DNA of 64,000 bases from Streptomyces liliiviolaceus (GTDB lineage: Bacteria > Actinomycetota > Actinomycetes > Streptomycetales > Streptomycetaceae). How positions within the stretch are numbered: the stretch's first letter is position 1; each line of letters begins with the position of its first letter. Where the stretch lies: NCBI RefSeq assembly GCF_018070025.1, contig NZ_JAGPYQ010000001.1, positions 2,170,001-2,234,000 on the forward strand. The letters are read 5' to 3'. This document shows positions 8,926 to 16,742 of this stretch, in pieces. The notes under the pieces are model-generated. The model was given only the letters and a program-made list of their open reading frames with translations, was not told where the DNA came from and searched no databases. The translations under genes and the position numbers were made by a program.

Positions 8926-9138
8926 ATGTCCTCACGTCGCCGGATCTGCCCCGAGTGCCGTCGCGAGATCGCCGTCGTCGCCGGGCGGTTCGCCCGGCAC
9001 GACCCGGCGGGGGCGCGGGGGAGCGGGGAACTCGTGTCCTGCCCGGGGTCGCGCAGGCAGGCGGAGCTCGGGGCCTCTCAGCCGGCGCTGGACGGGTACG
9101 TCGTCGCGGACTTCCCCGGCCAGCTTCCGCTCTTCTGA
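8926..9138 (+). CDS. Small CxxC protein, unknown function
   Basis: A 70-residue basic protein starting MSSRRRICPECRREIAVV, where CPEC is half a zinc ribbon; the second metal half is not evident, with a single Cys near residue 45. FARHDP follows. The ATG at 8926 was chosen over an upstream in-frame ATG because a TACCCT hexamer sits 5 bp before it, which suggests a leaderless message. It is a conserved-looking but uncharacterised Streptomyces protein; I do not assign a function. Confidence 0.65.
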   Translation: MSSRRRICPECRREIAVVAGRFARHDPAGARGSGELVSCPGSRRQAELGASQPALDGYVVADFPGQLPLF

Positions 9139-9225
9139 CGCCCGCGGCCTTGCGGGCCGACGGCTTCCGGACGGCCTTGACTCTCGGGGCCGGCCTTCAC
9201 CGGCGCCCTCCCGCCCACCTGCCCG

Positions 9226-9882
9226 TCAGTTGCCCGCCACCGACTTGACCGCCACCGACACCGGTGTGGAACCGCTGATCAGCTCCAGGGTCAGGCCCGC
9301 GGTCGCCGGGGTGTCCACCAGTTCCGCGAGGACCGCGGCGACGTCGTCGCGCGGGACCGGTCCGCGGCCCGTGGCGGCCTCCAGACGGACGAGGCCCTTG
9401 CCCGCGTCGTTCGTCAGCATGCCGGGGCGCAGGATCGTCCAGTCCAGGCCGCGGTGGGCGCGTACGTACGCGTCGGCCTCGCCCTTGGCACGCTGGTACG
9501 CGTCGAAGACCTCGTCCCCGGGGTGCTCCGGATCCGCGCCCATGGAGGACACGACCACATGGCGTCGTACCCCCGCCCGGGCCGCCGCGTCCGCGAAGAG
9601 CACCGCGGCTCCCCGGTCCACGGTCTCCTTGCGGGCCGCCCCGCTGTCCGGGCCCGCGCCCGCCGCGAAGATCGCGGCGTCCGCGCCCCGCAGATGCGCG
9701 GAGACCTCCTCCTCCGAAGCCGACTCCAGATCGCACAGCACCGGCTCGGCGCCGGCCGCCCGCAGATCGTCGCCCTGCTCGGCCCGGCGGATGATCCCCG
9801 CGACCTCGTCACCGCGCGCGGCGAGCAGCCGCTCAAGCCGCAACGCGATCTGACCATGACCTCCAGCGATAACAATGCGCAT
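9226..9882 (-). CDS. NAD(P)-binding SDR/NmrA-like protein
   Basis: A 218-residue Rossmann-fold protein. MRIVIAGGHGQIALRLERLLAARGDEV gives the GxxGxxG-type dinucleotide motif at residues 7-13 (first 20 residues MRIVIAGGHGQIALRLERLL), and RHVVVSSMGAD and YQRAKGEADAYVR hold the Ser and YxxxK pair of atypical SDRs. DWTILRPGMLT is the family block. It resembles YwnB/YhfK-type reductases or epimerases; the substrate is unknown. The start at MRIV was chosen because the motif must be N-terminal. It is divergent from the following lipoprotein gene. Confidence 0.88.
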   Translation of the reverse strand: MRIVIAGGHGQIALRLERLLAARGDEVAGIIRRAEQGDDLRAAGAEPVLCDLESASEEEVSAHLRGADAAIFAAGAGPDSGAARKETVDRGAAVLFADAAARAGVRRHVVVSSMGADPEHPGDEVFDAYQRAKGEADAYVRAHRGLDWTILRPGMLTNDAGKGLVRLEAATGRGPVPRDDVAAVLAELVDTPATAGLTLELISGSTPVSVAVKSVAGN

Positions 9883-10017
9883 GTTTCCGACCGTACGCCC
9901 GGATGGAGACACTCGCCGCACAACCCTGTGGATAACTCGTGAGTCTCTTGAGAGATCACGTTGTACGAGGGGAACGCCGTCAGGCGTCATAAGGAGACCG
10001 TCATCACCGCCACACGC

Positions 10018-11091
10018 ATGAGCCCCGCCACCCGCAAGAGCCCTGTCATACGCAGGACCCTCACCGCGGTCGGCTGCACCACCGCCCTGCTCTCCGCAGT
10101 GGCCGCCTGCGGCACGGTGGAGAACCTCACCGCCGGCCAGAAGGTGGACCGGGCCGTCGAGGGGCTCGGCGAAAAGAAGTCGCTCGCCTTCGAGTTGGGG
10201 CTCGACGCCAAGCCCTCGGCACTCGTGAAGCTGGCCGGGGAGGAGGAGCCCGGCGAGGAGATGCCGCCGGAACTCGCGAAACTGTTCGCCGGAGTACGGG
10301 TCAAGGTGTCCGTCGAGTCGCGCAAGCCGCTCGCCGAGTCGGGTGAGAAGGATCTCGTCGGTACGGCCATGTCGGTCTCCGGGCCCGACGGCGTCCTCGC
10401 CGAGTACCGCCTCGTCGGCGACTACACGTACTACCGCGCCGACATGAAGGCGTTCGGCGAGGCGATGGGCTTCCCCCTGCCGACCGCCGACGAGCTCCCC
10501 GAGAGCGAGAAGGAGCTCAGGCCGGTCCTTGAGGGCAAGTGGGTCAAGATCGACAACCGCGAACTCGAACGCGCCGCGAAGGACGCCACCGGCGAGGACG
10601 GCAACGGCAAGGGTGGCGAGGCCGACCCGGCCGACGAGATCGACAGCAAGACCCAGCAGAAGATCCTGAAGGCCGTGCGCTCGGTCGTCGCCCGCGAGGT
10701 CACCTTCAGCGACAAGGGAGGCAGCGACGGCGTCGAACGGGTCGTCGCCAAGGCCTCGTTCCGCGACCTGCTCACCGGCATCATCGACAAGCTGCGGCCG
10801 CTGGCGGGCGAACTCCCGGCGGGCGCCGAACTGCCCACCGACAAGGACCTGAAGGATGCCCCGGACAAGAAGGTGGCCGTCGACTTCTCACTGAAGAACG
10901 GCGATCTGACCCGCGTCTCCATCGACCTCGCCACCTTGGCGGACGACCCGAAGGGCGCGAAGGTCCCGCTCGTCCTCAAGTTCGGCGAGGCCGGGGACAT
11001 CAGTGCCCCGTCCGGCGCCACGAAGCTGCCCGCGGGAGGGTTCGGCGGCCCGGGCAACCCGTTCACCAGCGGTCTGCTGGGCGGCTTCTGA
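10018..11091 (+). CDS. LppX-like lipoprotein
   Basis: A secreted lipoprotein of 357 residues. An Arg-rich N-terminus, a hydrophobic helix and the lipobox AVAAC (Cys31) predict lipid anchoring outside the membrane. The mature part is rich in Lys and Glu and contains GKWVKIDNRELERAAKD, an element shared with two other lipoproteins in this window (from 24146 and 25251). That pattern fits the LppX/LprG-like fold, known to carry lipids in mycobacteria; a lipid-carrier role here is inference. The start is uncertain: ATG 10018 lacks a close ribosome site (AAGGAG is 21 bp upstream), and a TTG at 9961 is in frame. Ends FGGPGNPFTSGLLGGF. Confidence 0.75.
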   Translation: MSPATRKSPVIRRTLTAVGCTTALLSAVAACGTVENLTAGQKVDRAVEGLGEKKSLAFELGLDAKPSALVKLAGEEEPGEEMPPELAKLFAGVRVKVSVESRKPLAESGEKDLVGTAMSVSGPDGVLAEYRLVGDYTYYRADMKAFGEAMGFPLPTADELPESEKELRPVLEGKWVKIDNRELERAAKDATGEDGNGKGGEADPADEIDSKTQQKILKAVRSVVAREVTFSDKGGSDGVERVVAKASFRDLLTGIIDKLRPLAGELPAGAELPTDKDLKDAPDKKVAVDFSLKNGDLTRVSIDLATLADDPKGAKVPLVLKFGEAGDISAPSGATKLPAGGFGGPGNPFTSGLLGGF

Positions 11092-11308
11092 CCCTCAGTT
11101 CGCCGGCAACCGCATTCGTCGGCAGGCGTGTTCACCACACAGCACACACGCACGCACGGACACACCGCACAGACGGCAGACGAACGCACGCGCGCGTAGA
11201 GAGGTCGACGGCCTCCACGCGCGCGTGCCGCGCATCTCACCGCGACCGGCGACCCGCGGCCCGCGGCCACGATCGGCCACCCGCAACCCACGGCTCACAG
11301 CTCACGGC
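11092..11308. repeat. Low-complexity CA/CG-rich spacer with short repeats
   Basis: Between two convergent genes lie runs of ACACACGCACGCACGG, two copies of ACGCGCGCG about 37 bp apart, and near 11290-11310 three close copies of GGCTCAC. No gene or clean terminator stem is evident. Confidence 0.5.
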
Positions 11309-12589
11309 TCACGCCTGCCCCGTACGTCCCTGACGCGGCAGGTCCATCGCCACGGCCGCCGCCGAGTTGCAGTACTCCCGCACCGCGCTCGTCCGCGCCA
11401 CCACGCGCCCCCGGTGCACCACGATCCGGCTGTACGCCAGCGACAGGGCGGCGTCGAGCCGGTCCCCGCGCACCGCGAGCAGCTCCGCCGGGAAGCCGGC
11501 CTCCACGCGCACCTCGGGCAGCCCCAGCACCGCCCGCGCCGACGAACTCACCGCGTCGTACGCGTCGGTGGACCGCAGCCCGTACCGCGAGGCCAGCAGA
11601 TACGCCGCCTCCATGGGGTCCCCGCGGCCCACGGGGTTCGACAGGTCCCGCAGAGCGCCGCTCCCGGCCGCGACCCGTACCCCGGCCGCCCTCAGCAGCC
11701 GTACCGGAGCCGTGTCGCGGCGGTCCACGCCCGAACAGCCGCCCTGGGGCAGGCAGACGACGGTCACGCCGGCCGCGGCGAGCTGGTCGGCCGATCGCGA
11801 GGCCACCTCCGAGGGCAGCCGGCTCAGCCCTCCGCAGGGGCCGAGCGTCACCCCGGGCCGCAACCCGCCCGCCATCGCCGCGAGGCGCGCGAGCCGGGCC
11901 GGATCGTCACCGTCCGTATGCAGATCGACCGGGCAGCCCTGTTCCGAGGCCACCTCCAGGACCGCCTCCACGTATCCCGTCGGATCCGGGTCCAGATCCG
12001 GACAACCGCCCACTACGGAGGCGCCCATCTTCACCGCGTCCCGAAGCATCGCCAGCCCGTCGGCCCCGGCGAGTCCGGTGAGTACCCGGGGCATCGCCAC
12101 GACCGTCAGCTCGACCAGCCCGCGCAGCGCGCGCCGCGCCTGGAGCACCGCCGCCATCGAGCCCAGCCCCTGAACGTCGCCCACGCGCACGTGCGAGCGG
12201 ACGGCGGTCGCCCCGTGCCCGAGCTGCAGGAGAGCGGCCTCGGTCGTCCGGCGCTGGACCTCCCGGCCCTCGTACGAGACCGGGCCCTCGCCGTCGGCCG
12301 ACAGGGCCGTGTCGCCGTGGGCGTGGGGCTCGGCCGGGGCCGGCAGGAGCAGATGGCCGGTGAGGTCCACGCGCGCGGTGTGCGCGGTGAGACTGCCCGC
12401 CGTGCCGACCGCCTCGATGCGTCCGCCGGCCAGCCGTACGTCCACGAGCCTGCCGTCGGTGAGCCGCGCACCGCAGAGCAGCAGGTCGGACCCGTTGTCC
12501 CGGCCGGACGGACCGGAGGCGCCCGAGGAGCCCGACGAGGACGAGGAGCTCGACGAGGAGTGGTGCGGCTGCGGCTGGCTGTCTGGCAT
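11309..12589 (-). CDS. Cytosine-deaminase-like amidohydrolase
   Basis: A 426-residue cytosolic member of the amidohydrolase superfamily, most like CodA. LPAPAEPHAHGDTAL supplies the HxH metal pair (about residue 90), VDLHTDGDDP the barrel-strand His (about 225), and GSGALRDLSNPVGRGDPMEAAYL lines up with the CodA block GSD..RDPWYPLG. In CodA the Asp of that block is catalytic; here the matching place reads SGAL, so the metal-binding Asp seems missing or moved. The N-terminus has nine consecutive serines (residues 11-19) and a Gly/Ser linker before the domain. GGGAG precedes the ATG. It could be a divergent deaminase or an inactive paralogue. Confidence 0.82.
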   Translation of the reverse strand: MPDSQPQPHHSSSSSSSSSGSSGASGPSGRDNGSDLLLCGARLTDGRLVDVRLAGGRIEAVGTAGSLTAHTARVDLTGHLLLPAPAEPHAHGDTALSADGEGPVSYEGREVQRRTTEAALLQLGHGATAVRSHVRVGDVQGLGSMAAVLQARRALRGLVELTVVAMPRVLTGLAGADGLAMLRDAVKMGASVVGGCPDLDPDPTGYVEAVLEVASEQGCPVDLHTDGDDPARLARLAAMAGGLRPGVTLGPCGGLSRLPSEVASRSADQLAAAGVTVVCLPQGGCSGVDRRDTAPVRLLRAAGVRVAAGSGALRDLSNPVGRGDPMEAAYLLASRYGLRSTDAYDAVSSSARAVLGLPEVRVEAGFPAELLAVRGDRLDAALSLAYSRIVVHRGRVVARTSAVREYCNSAAAVAMDLPRQGRTGQA

Positions 12590-12824
12590 CGCGCTCCCGG
12601 GGCTCGGCGGCTGCGCGGGAGGGGCACAAGATCACGCAGCGTGAGTCGAGCCTAGGGTGACGATCGGCGCACATCGAGGAGGAGCGGAATAGTCGTACCG
12701 GTGTGGTCCGTCGGGCCGCGGAGGCGGGTGGAACAGCCGGTGAGGACCCGGGAACGGGCCGGGGCAGGTGCCTCGAAACGGATTTGGGCGATCGGCTGCC
12801 GAGCGTGTAATGTCTTCATCGCTC

Positions 12825-12897
12825 GCCCCAATAGCTCAGTCGGTAGAGCGTCTCCATGGTAAGGAGAAGGTCTACGGTTCGATTCCGTATTGGGGCT
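12825..12897 (+). tRNA. tRNA-Thr (GGT)
   Basis: 73 nt. The acceptor GCCCCAA pairs with TTGGGGC. The anticodon arm is TCTCC-ATGGTAA-GGAGA, with anticodon GGT. The D arm TAGCTCAGTCGGTAGAGC and the T loop TTCGATT are standard. No encoded CCA. Confidence 0.96.
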
Positions 12898-12908
12898 CTG
12901 GTGTGGGA

Positions 12909-12932
12909 AGTTCCCGTCGAAAGACGGGAACT
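12909..12932 (+). terminator. Hairpin between tRNA-Thr and tRNA-Met
   Basis: AGTTCCCGTC-GAAA-GACGGGAACT is a perfect 10-bp stem with a GNRA tetraloop. It is either a terminator or a processing signal in the tRNA transcript. Confidence 0.65.
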
Positions 12933-12943
12933 GATCACATCAA

Positions 12944-13016
12944 AGCGGTGTAGCTCAGTCGGTAGAGCAAGCGGCTCATAATCGCTGTGTCACCGGTTCA
13001 AGTCCGGTCACCGCTA
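12944..13016 (+). tRNA. tRNA-Met (CAT)
   Basis: 73 nt. The acceptor AGCGGTG pairs fully with CACCGCT, the anticodon loop CTCATAA reads CAT, and the T arm ACCGG-TTCAAGT-CCGGT is intact. Its A-T first pair excludes initiator tRNA (C-A mismatch). Elongator Met is most likely given the tRNA-Thr/tRNA-Met/rpmG order; a lysidine-type tRNA-Ile cannot be excluded from sequence alone. Confidence 0.9.
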
Positions 13017-13107
13017 CTGACGGTAGCCGATTGCGGGGTCGGTCCTTCGATCGGTTACTCTTCTATGCGTTAATCCATGTCCCATCCGTCCGTCAAGGAG
13101 CACTCAC

Positions 13108-13272
13108 GTGGCTGCCACCGACGTCCGCCCGAAGATCACGCTGGCCTGCGTGGAGTGCAAGGAGCGGAACTACATCACCAAGAAGAACCGGCGTAACAAC
13201 CCGGATCGCATGGAGATGAAGAAGCACTGCCCGCGTTGCAACTCGCACACCGCGCACCGCGAAACGCGATAA
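13108..13272 (+). CDS. rpmG: 50S ribosomal protein L33
   Basis: A 54-residue L33 of the zinc-binding type: CVECKERNY and [14 protein letters not shown] contribute the four cysteines. It sits near the E site of the large subunit. The GTG at 13108 follows AAGGAG at 13096-13101 with a good spacing. A C+ form like this is usually the main L33 under zinc-replete growth. The gene opens a block with the two MaoC-like dehydratase subunits, a conserved actinobacterial arrangement, but a hairpin separates it from them. Confidence 0.97.
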   Translation: MAATDVRPKITLACVECKERNYITKKNRRNNPDRMEMKKHCPRCNSHTAHRETR

Positions 13273-13286
13273 AAAAGGCTCGTTCA

Positions 13287-13320
13287 CGAGGCCGTCCCCT
13301 GTAATCGGGGGGCGGCCTCG
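13287..13320 (+). terminator. Hairpin after rpmG
   Basis: CGAGGCCG(TCCCC) pairs with (GGGG)CGGCCTCG around a short loop, 15 bp past the rpmG stop. It probably reduces readthrough into the dehydratase genes. Confidence 0.8.
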
Positions 13321-13371
13321 CGTCGTTGAACACCAGCTGCGAACCAGTGCGAACCAGGAGGTGCCGAGCCG

Positions 13372-13824
13372 ATGGCGCTCGACCAGTCCTTCGTAGGGCG
13401 GTCCTACCCGCCCACCGACCCGTACGAGGTCGGCCGGGAGAAGATCCGTGAATTCGCGGAAGCGGTGGGAGATCCCAATCCCGCGTACACGGACCCGGAC
13501 GCGGCCAAGGCCCTCGGCCACCCCGATGTGATCGCGCCGCCGACTTTCGTGTTCGCGATCACTTTCAAGGCCGCGGGACAGGTCGTCCAGGACCCGCAAC
13601 TGGGTCTCGACTACAGCCGGGTCGTGCACGGCGACCAGAAGTTCGTCCACCGGCGCCCGGTGCGCGCGGGGGACCGGCTGACGGTCACGTCCACCATCGA
13701 GGCGATCAAGTCGATGGCGGGCAACGACATCCTGGACATCCGCGGCGAGGTCCGCGACGAGGCCGGTGAGCACGTGGTGACCGCCTGGACCAAGCTCGTG
13801 TCCCGTGCGGCCGAGGAGGCGTGA
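13372..13824 (+). CDS. HadA-like (R)-hydroxyacyl dehydratase subunit (UPF0336/MaoC N-terminal type)
   Basis: A 150-residue hot-dog-fold protein: LDQSFVGRSYPPTDPYEVGREKIREFAEAVGDPNP is the FAS1-like dehydratase start, and HGDQKFVHRRPVRAGDRLTV is the second block. It resembles mycobacterial HadA, the non-catalytic partner that shapes the acyl channel in the FAS-II (3R)-hydroxyacyl-ACP dehydratase. An AGGAGGTG site precedes the ATG. The HadB-like gene starts 5 bp after its stop, so the two probably form a heterodimer. Streptomyces make no mycolic acids, so the substrate is likely another acyl-ACP or acyl-CoA; that is inference. Confidence 0.88.
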   Translation: MALDQSFVGRSYPPTDPYEVGREKIREFAEAVGDPNPAYTDPDAAKALGHPDVIAPPTFVFAITFKAAGQVVQDPQLGLDYSRVVHGDQKFVHRRPVRAGDRLTVTSTIEAIKSMAGNDILDIRGEVRDEAGEHVVTAWTKLVSRAAEEA

Positions 13825-13828
13825 ACCG

Positions 13829-14257
13829 ATGACCGCGAAGATCGCGTACCTCGACGTCGAGGTCGGCACCGAGCTGCCGGCCCAGACCTTCGGAGTGACC
13901 CGCGCCACGCTCGTGCAGTACGCGGGTGCCTCGGGGGACTTCAACCCGATCCACTGGAACGAGAAGTTCGCCAAGGAGGTGGGCCTCCCGGACGTCATCG
14001 CGCACGGCATGTTCACCATGGCCGAGGCGATCCGGGTCGTCACCGACTGGACCGGCGACCCGGGCGCGGTCGTCGAGTACGGCGTCCGCTTCACCAAGCC
14101 CGTCGTCGTCCCGAACGACGACGAGGGCGCCACGATCGAGGTCAGCGGCAAGGTCGCCGTCAAGCTCGACGACAACACCGTCCGCGTCGACCTCGTGGCG
14201 ATGAGCGCGGGCCAGAAGGTGCTGGGCATGTCCCGGGCCGTCGTCCGGCTGGCCTGA
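13829..14257 (+). CDS. HadB-like MaoC dehydratase (catalytic subunit)
   Basis: A 142-residue MaoC/hydratase-2 protein. ASGDFNPIHWNEKFAKEVGL contains the Asp-Asn-His hydratase-2 signature (Asp and His near residues 36 and 41), and IAHGMFTMAEA follows; catalysis of reversible hydration of enoyl thioesters is expected. It lies 4 bp past the HadA-like gene with CGAGGAGGCG overlapping the upstream end as ribosome site. The pair and the upstream rpmG have the same order as in mycobacteria. A 20-bp-stem terminator ends the unit. Confidence 0.9.
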   Translation: MTAKIAYLDVEVGTELPAQTFGVTRATLVQYAGASGDFNPIHWNEKFAKEVGLPDVIAHGMFTMAEAIRVVTDWTGDPGAVVEYGVRFTKPVVVPNDDEGATIEVSGKVAVKLDDNTVRVDLVAMSAGQKVLGMSRAVVRLA

Positions 14258-14270
14258 CGGACCGCAGGGG

Positions 14271-14314
14271 TACGAGTAAGGGGCGCCCGCCATTGCGGGC
14301 GCCCCTTACTCGTA
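14271..14314 (+). terminator. Terminator after the hadA/hadB-like pair
   Basis: A perfect 20-bp stem around a CATT loop, starting TACGAGTAAGGGGCGCCCGC. This is among the strongest hairpins in the window. Confidence 0.93.
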
Positions 14315-14352
14315 CCCTCTCCCCGGTCTCTCCGGAGCACCCTCTTGACTTG

Positions 14353-14372
14353 GTTAGTGATTGAGTACTAAC
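14353..14372. promoter_or_regulatory. Operator GTTAGT-N8-ACTAAC before the TetR gene
   Basis: GTTAGTGATT GAGTACTAAC: 6-bp arms with an 8-bp spacer. It sits between a TTGACT -35 (14345-14350) and the ATG at 14381 and overlaps the -10 region, so binding would block transcription. The same arms and spacing recur before the transporter gene. Confidence 0.85.
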
Positions 14373-14380
14373 TTCGTCGT

Positions 14381-14950
14381 ATGGTCAGGATGAGCGCAGA
14401 GGAACGGCGTGAGAGCGTCATTCGCGCGGCGATGAGCGAGTTCGCCCGGGGCGGCTACTACGGCACGTCCACCGAGGCGATCGCCAAGCGCGTGGGGGTC
14501 TCGCAGCCGTACCTCTTCCGGCTCTTCTCCGGCAAGAAGGCGATCTTCCTCGCGGCCGCCGAACGCTGTCTGGAGGACACCGTTCGCGCGTTCGAGGCGG
14601 CCTCCGAGGGGCTGCACGGCGAAGAGGCCCTGCACTCCATGGCGGACGCGTACACGAGGGTCATCGCCGAGGAGCCGGAGCGGCTGCTCATGCAGATGCA
14701 GATGTACGTCGCGGTGGCGGCGGCCGAGCAGGCCGGGGATCACGAGCTCGGCGAGGCGGTGCGGGCCGGCTGGATGCGGCTGTGGGAGACCGTCCATCTG
14801 CCGCTCGGCGCCGACATCGACGAGACGACCGACTTCCTGGCCTACGGGATGCTCATCAACTGCCTGGTGGCCATGGGCTTCCCGGCCGAGCACCGGGTGT
14901 GGGAAGGGCTCTACCCGTCGGCCCGGGTCAAGGGCCGGCTCGAACACTGA
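14381..14950 (+). CDS. TetR-family transcriptional repressor
   Basis: A 189-residue regulator. The N-terminal helix-turn-helix has the TetR pattern: ESVIRAAMSEFARGGYYGTSTEAIAKRVGVSQPYLFRLF (residues about 11-49; the core is TEAIAKRVGVSQPYLFRLF). The remainder is helical ligand and dimer domain. A palindrome of GTTAGT-N8-ACTAAC overlaps its own promoter, and the same palindrome lies before the downstream MFS exporter, so the protein very likely represses itself and the exporter, with release by an exported compound. The ATG at 14381 is 8 bp past the operator, giving a very short leader. Confidence 0.93.
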   Translation: MVRMSAEERRESVIRAAMSEFARGGYYGTSTEAIAKRVGVSQPYLFRLFSGKKAIFLAAAERCLEDTVRAFEAASEGLHGEEALHSMADAYTRVIAEEPERLLMQMQMYVAVAAAEQAGDHELGEAVRAGWMRLWETVHLPLGADIDETTDFLAYGMLINCLVAMGFPAEHRVWEGLYPSARVKGRLEH

Positions 14951-15030
14951 AGCGGCACGACGGAGCAGGACGCGCAACGGAACACCGGAGCGAAGGCGGC
15001 GGAAATCGGCGCCTTTTCATGACCTAAAAA

Positions 15031-15050
15031 GTTAGTCAGCAATAACTAAC
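15031..15050. promoter_or_regulatory. Operator GTTAGT-N8-ACTAAC before the MFS gene
   Basis: GTTAGTCAGC AATAACTAAC repeats the arms and 8-bp spacing of the site at 14353. It lies 31 bp upstream of the exporter ATG, in AT-rich sequence unlike the surroundings. Confidence 0.85.
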
Positions 15051-15080
15051 CGAAACTGGCGATCACCCGCTGGGGGAGCG

Positions 15081-16568
15081 ATGTCACAGCAGACGCCCGA
15101 ACAGACGCCACAACCGACCGAACGTCGCGGGGGAGCCGTCTGGGCCCTCGTCATCACCAGCGTCGCCGGATTCATGGCGGCCCTCGACAACCTCGTCGTC
15201 ACCACCGCTCTGCCCTCGATCCGCGAGGACTTCGGGGGAGCGCTCGACGATCTGGAATGGACCGTGAGCGCGTACACGCTCACCTTCGCCGTGCTGCTGA
15301 TGTTCGGCGCGGCCCTCGGCGACCGGTTCGGCCGCCGCCGGCTCTTCCTCGTCGGCATCACCGTCTTCACCGGCGCGTCCGCCGCGGCGGCCATGGCGCC
15401 CGGCATCGACTCGCTGATCGCCGCCCGCGCGGTCCAGGGCGTCGGCGCGGCCATCATGATGCCGCTGACCCTGACCCTGCTGACGGCCGCCGTCCCGGCC
15501 GCCAAACGCGGGATGGCGTACGGGATATGGGGCGCCGTCAACGGTCTCGCGGTCGCCTCGGGGCCGCTCATCGGAGGCAGCCTCACCGAACACCTGTCCT
15601 GGCAGTGGATCTTCTGGCTGAACGTTCCGCTGGGCCTCGCCCTGCTGCCGCTCGTCCGGCTGCGCCTGACGGAGTCGTTCGGCTCCGGCGCCCCGCTCGA
15701 CATCCGCGGCACCCTGCTCGCCAGCGGCGGCCTCTTCGGCATCGTCTACGGGCTGGTCCGCGCGCCTGTCGTCGGCTGGAGCGACGGTGTCGTGCTGCTC
15801 GCCCTCTTCGCGGGTACGGCCCTGCTCACCGGCTTCGTCTTCCACGGCATGCGGGCCGAGAACCCGATGCTGCCGATGCGCCTCTTCCGCAGTCGCGCCT
15901 TCGCCGGGATCAACGCGGCGAGTCTGCTGATGTTCCTCGGGATGTTCGGCTCGATCTTCCTGCTCAGCCAGTACATGCAGGGCGTGCTCGGCTACTCGCC
16001 CACCGAGGCGGGGCTGCGCATGCTGCCGTGGACCGGTATGCCGATGCTCGTCGCGCCGCTCGCCGGCTATCTGTCGGACCGTGTCGGTGGCCGTCCGGTC
16101 GTCGCGGCGGGTCTGTTCCTCCAGGCCGTCGGGCTCGGGTGGTTCGCCGCCGTGGTCGAGGCGGACACGTCGTACGCCGCGCAGCTGCCCGCGCTGATCA
16201 TCAGCGGCATCGGGATGTCGCTCTTCTTCGCCCCCGCCTCCAGCCTGGTCATGTCCAGCGTCCGGGCGCAGGAGCAGGGGATCGCGTCCGGCGCCAACAA
16301 CGCGCTGCGCGAGGTCGGCGGGGCGCTCGGTATCGCGGTGATGGCCTCGATCTTCTCAGCGCAGGGCGGCTACGAGAGCGCGCGGACCTTCGTGGACGGG
16401 ATCCGGCCCGCGCTGTGGGTGGGCTCGGCGGCGGTGGCCCTGGCGGGGGTCGGGGCGCTGTACATCCCGCGCCGGCGGCCTGCGACCGGGCCTGCGGCCG
16501 GGGCTCAGGAGGTCACGGAGGCGGCCGTGCCTGTGCCTGTGCCTGTGCCGGAGACTGCGTCGCGTTGA
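15081..16568 (+). CDS. DHA2-family MFS drug exporter
   Basis: A 495-residue transporter with about 14 hydrophobic helices, as in EmrB/QacA. Motif D1 is LDNLVVTTALPSI (residues about 36-48), motif A is GALGDRFGRRR-like (ALGDRFGRRRLF), and motif C is GLAVASGPLIGGSL near residue 155. It should export drugs or toxic metabolites by proton antiport. Its own operator copy is just upstream and the TetR gene precedes it in the same direction. The C-terminal tail has a VPVPVPVP repeat. It starts at ATG 15081 with GGGGGAG at 15072-15078. Confidence 0.92.
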   Translation: MSQQTPEQTPQPTERRGGAVWALVITSVAGFMAALDNLVVTTALPSIREDFGGALDDLEWTVSAYTLTFAVLLMFGAALGDRFGRRRLFLVGITVFTGASAAAAMAPGIDSLIAARAVQGVGAAIMMPLTLTLLTAAVPAAKRGMAYGIWGAVNGLAVASGPLIGGSLTEHLSWQWIFWLNVPLGLALLPLVRLRLTESFGSGAPLDIRGTLLASGGLFGIVYGLVRAPVVGWSDGVVLLALFAGTALLTGFVFHGMRAENPMLPMRLFRSRAFAGINAASLLMFLGMFGSIFLLSQYMQGVLGYSPTEAGLRMLPWTGMPMLVAPLAGYLSDRVGGRPVVAAGLFLQAVGLGWFAAVVEADTSYAAQLPALIISGIGMSLFFAPASSLVMSSVRAQEQGIASGANNALREVGGALGIAVMASIFSAQGGYESARTFVDGIRPALWVGSAAVALAGVGALYIPRRRPATGPAAGAQEVTEAAVPVPVPVPETASR

Positions 16569-16580
16569 GTTGAGTCCGCA

Positions 16581-16657
16581 GGCCGGTGGGGGCGGGTCGC
16601 GCAGTTCCCCGCGCCCCTCGGGAGCGGGGCTGCGCCCCGGCTCCCGCCCCACCGGCC
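16581..16657. repeat. Inverted-repeat element containing the GCGCAGTTCCCCGCGCCCC core
   Basis: GGCCGGTGGGGGCGGG (16581-16596) pairs with CCCGCCCCACCGGCC (16643-16657), one base bulged. Between them lie the core and a second small hairpin. It belongs to the same family as the elements near 5.9 kb and 45 kb. Confidence 0.8.
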
Positions 16658-16693
16658 CGCAGACTCAGTGCGACCTCAGGTGCCCGCACTCTT

Positions 16694-16729
16694 GAGAACG
16701 GCCCCGCCGGAACCGGCGGGGCCGTTCTC
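16694..16729 (+). terminator. Terminator between the MFS gene and murB
   Basis: A 17-bp perfect stem with a 2-nt AA apex: GAGAACGGCCCCGCCGG and its complement. It is 14 bp upstream of murB and overlaps that gene's promoter region. Confidence 0.88.
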
Positions 16730-16742
16730 GTACTCTGGGGAC

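Noticed and set aside
11003..12655. 550-codon plus-strand frame across the amidohydrolase
   Set aside because: Arg/His-rich translation lacking any family pattern; the minus strand holds the HxH enzyme.
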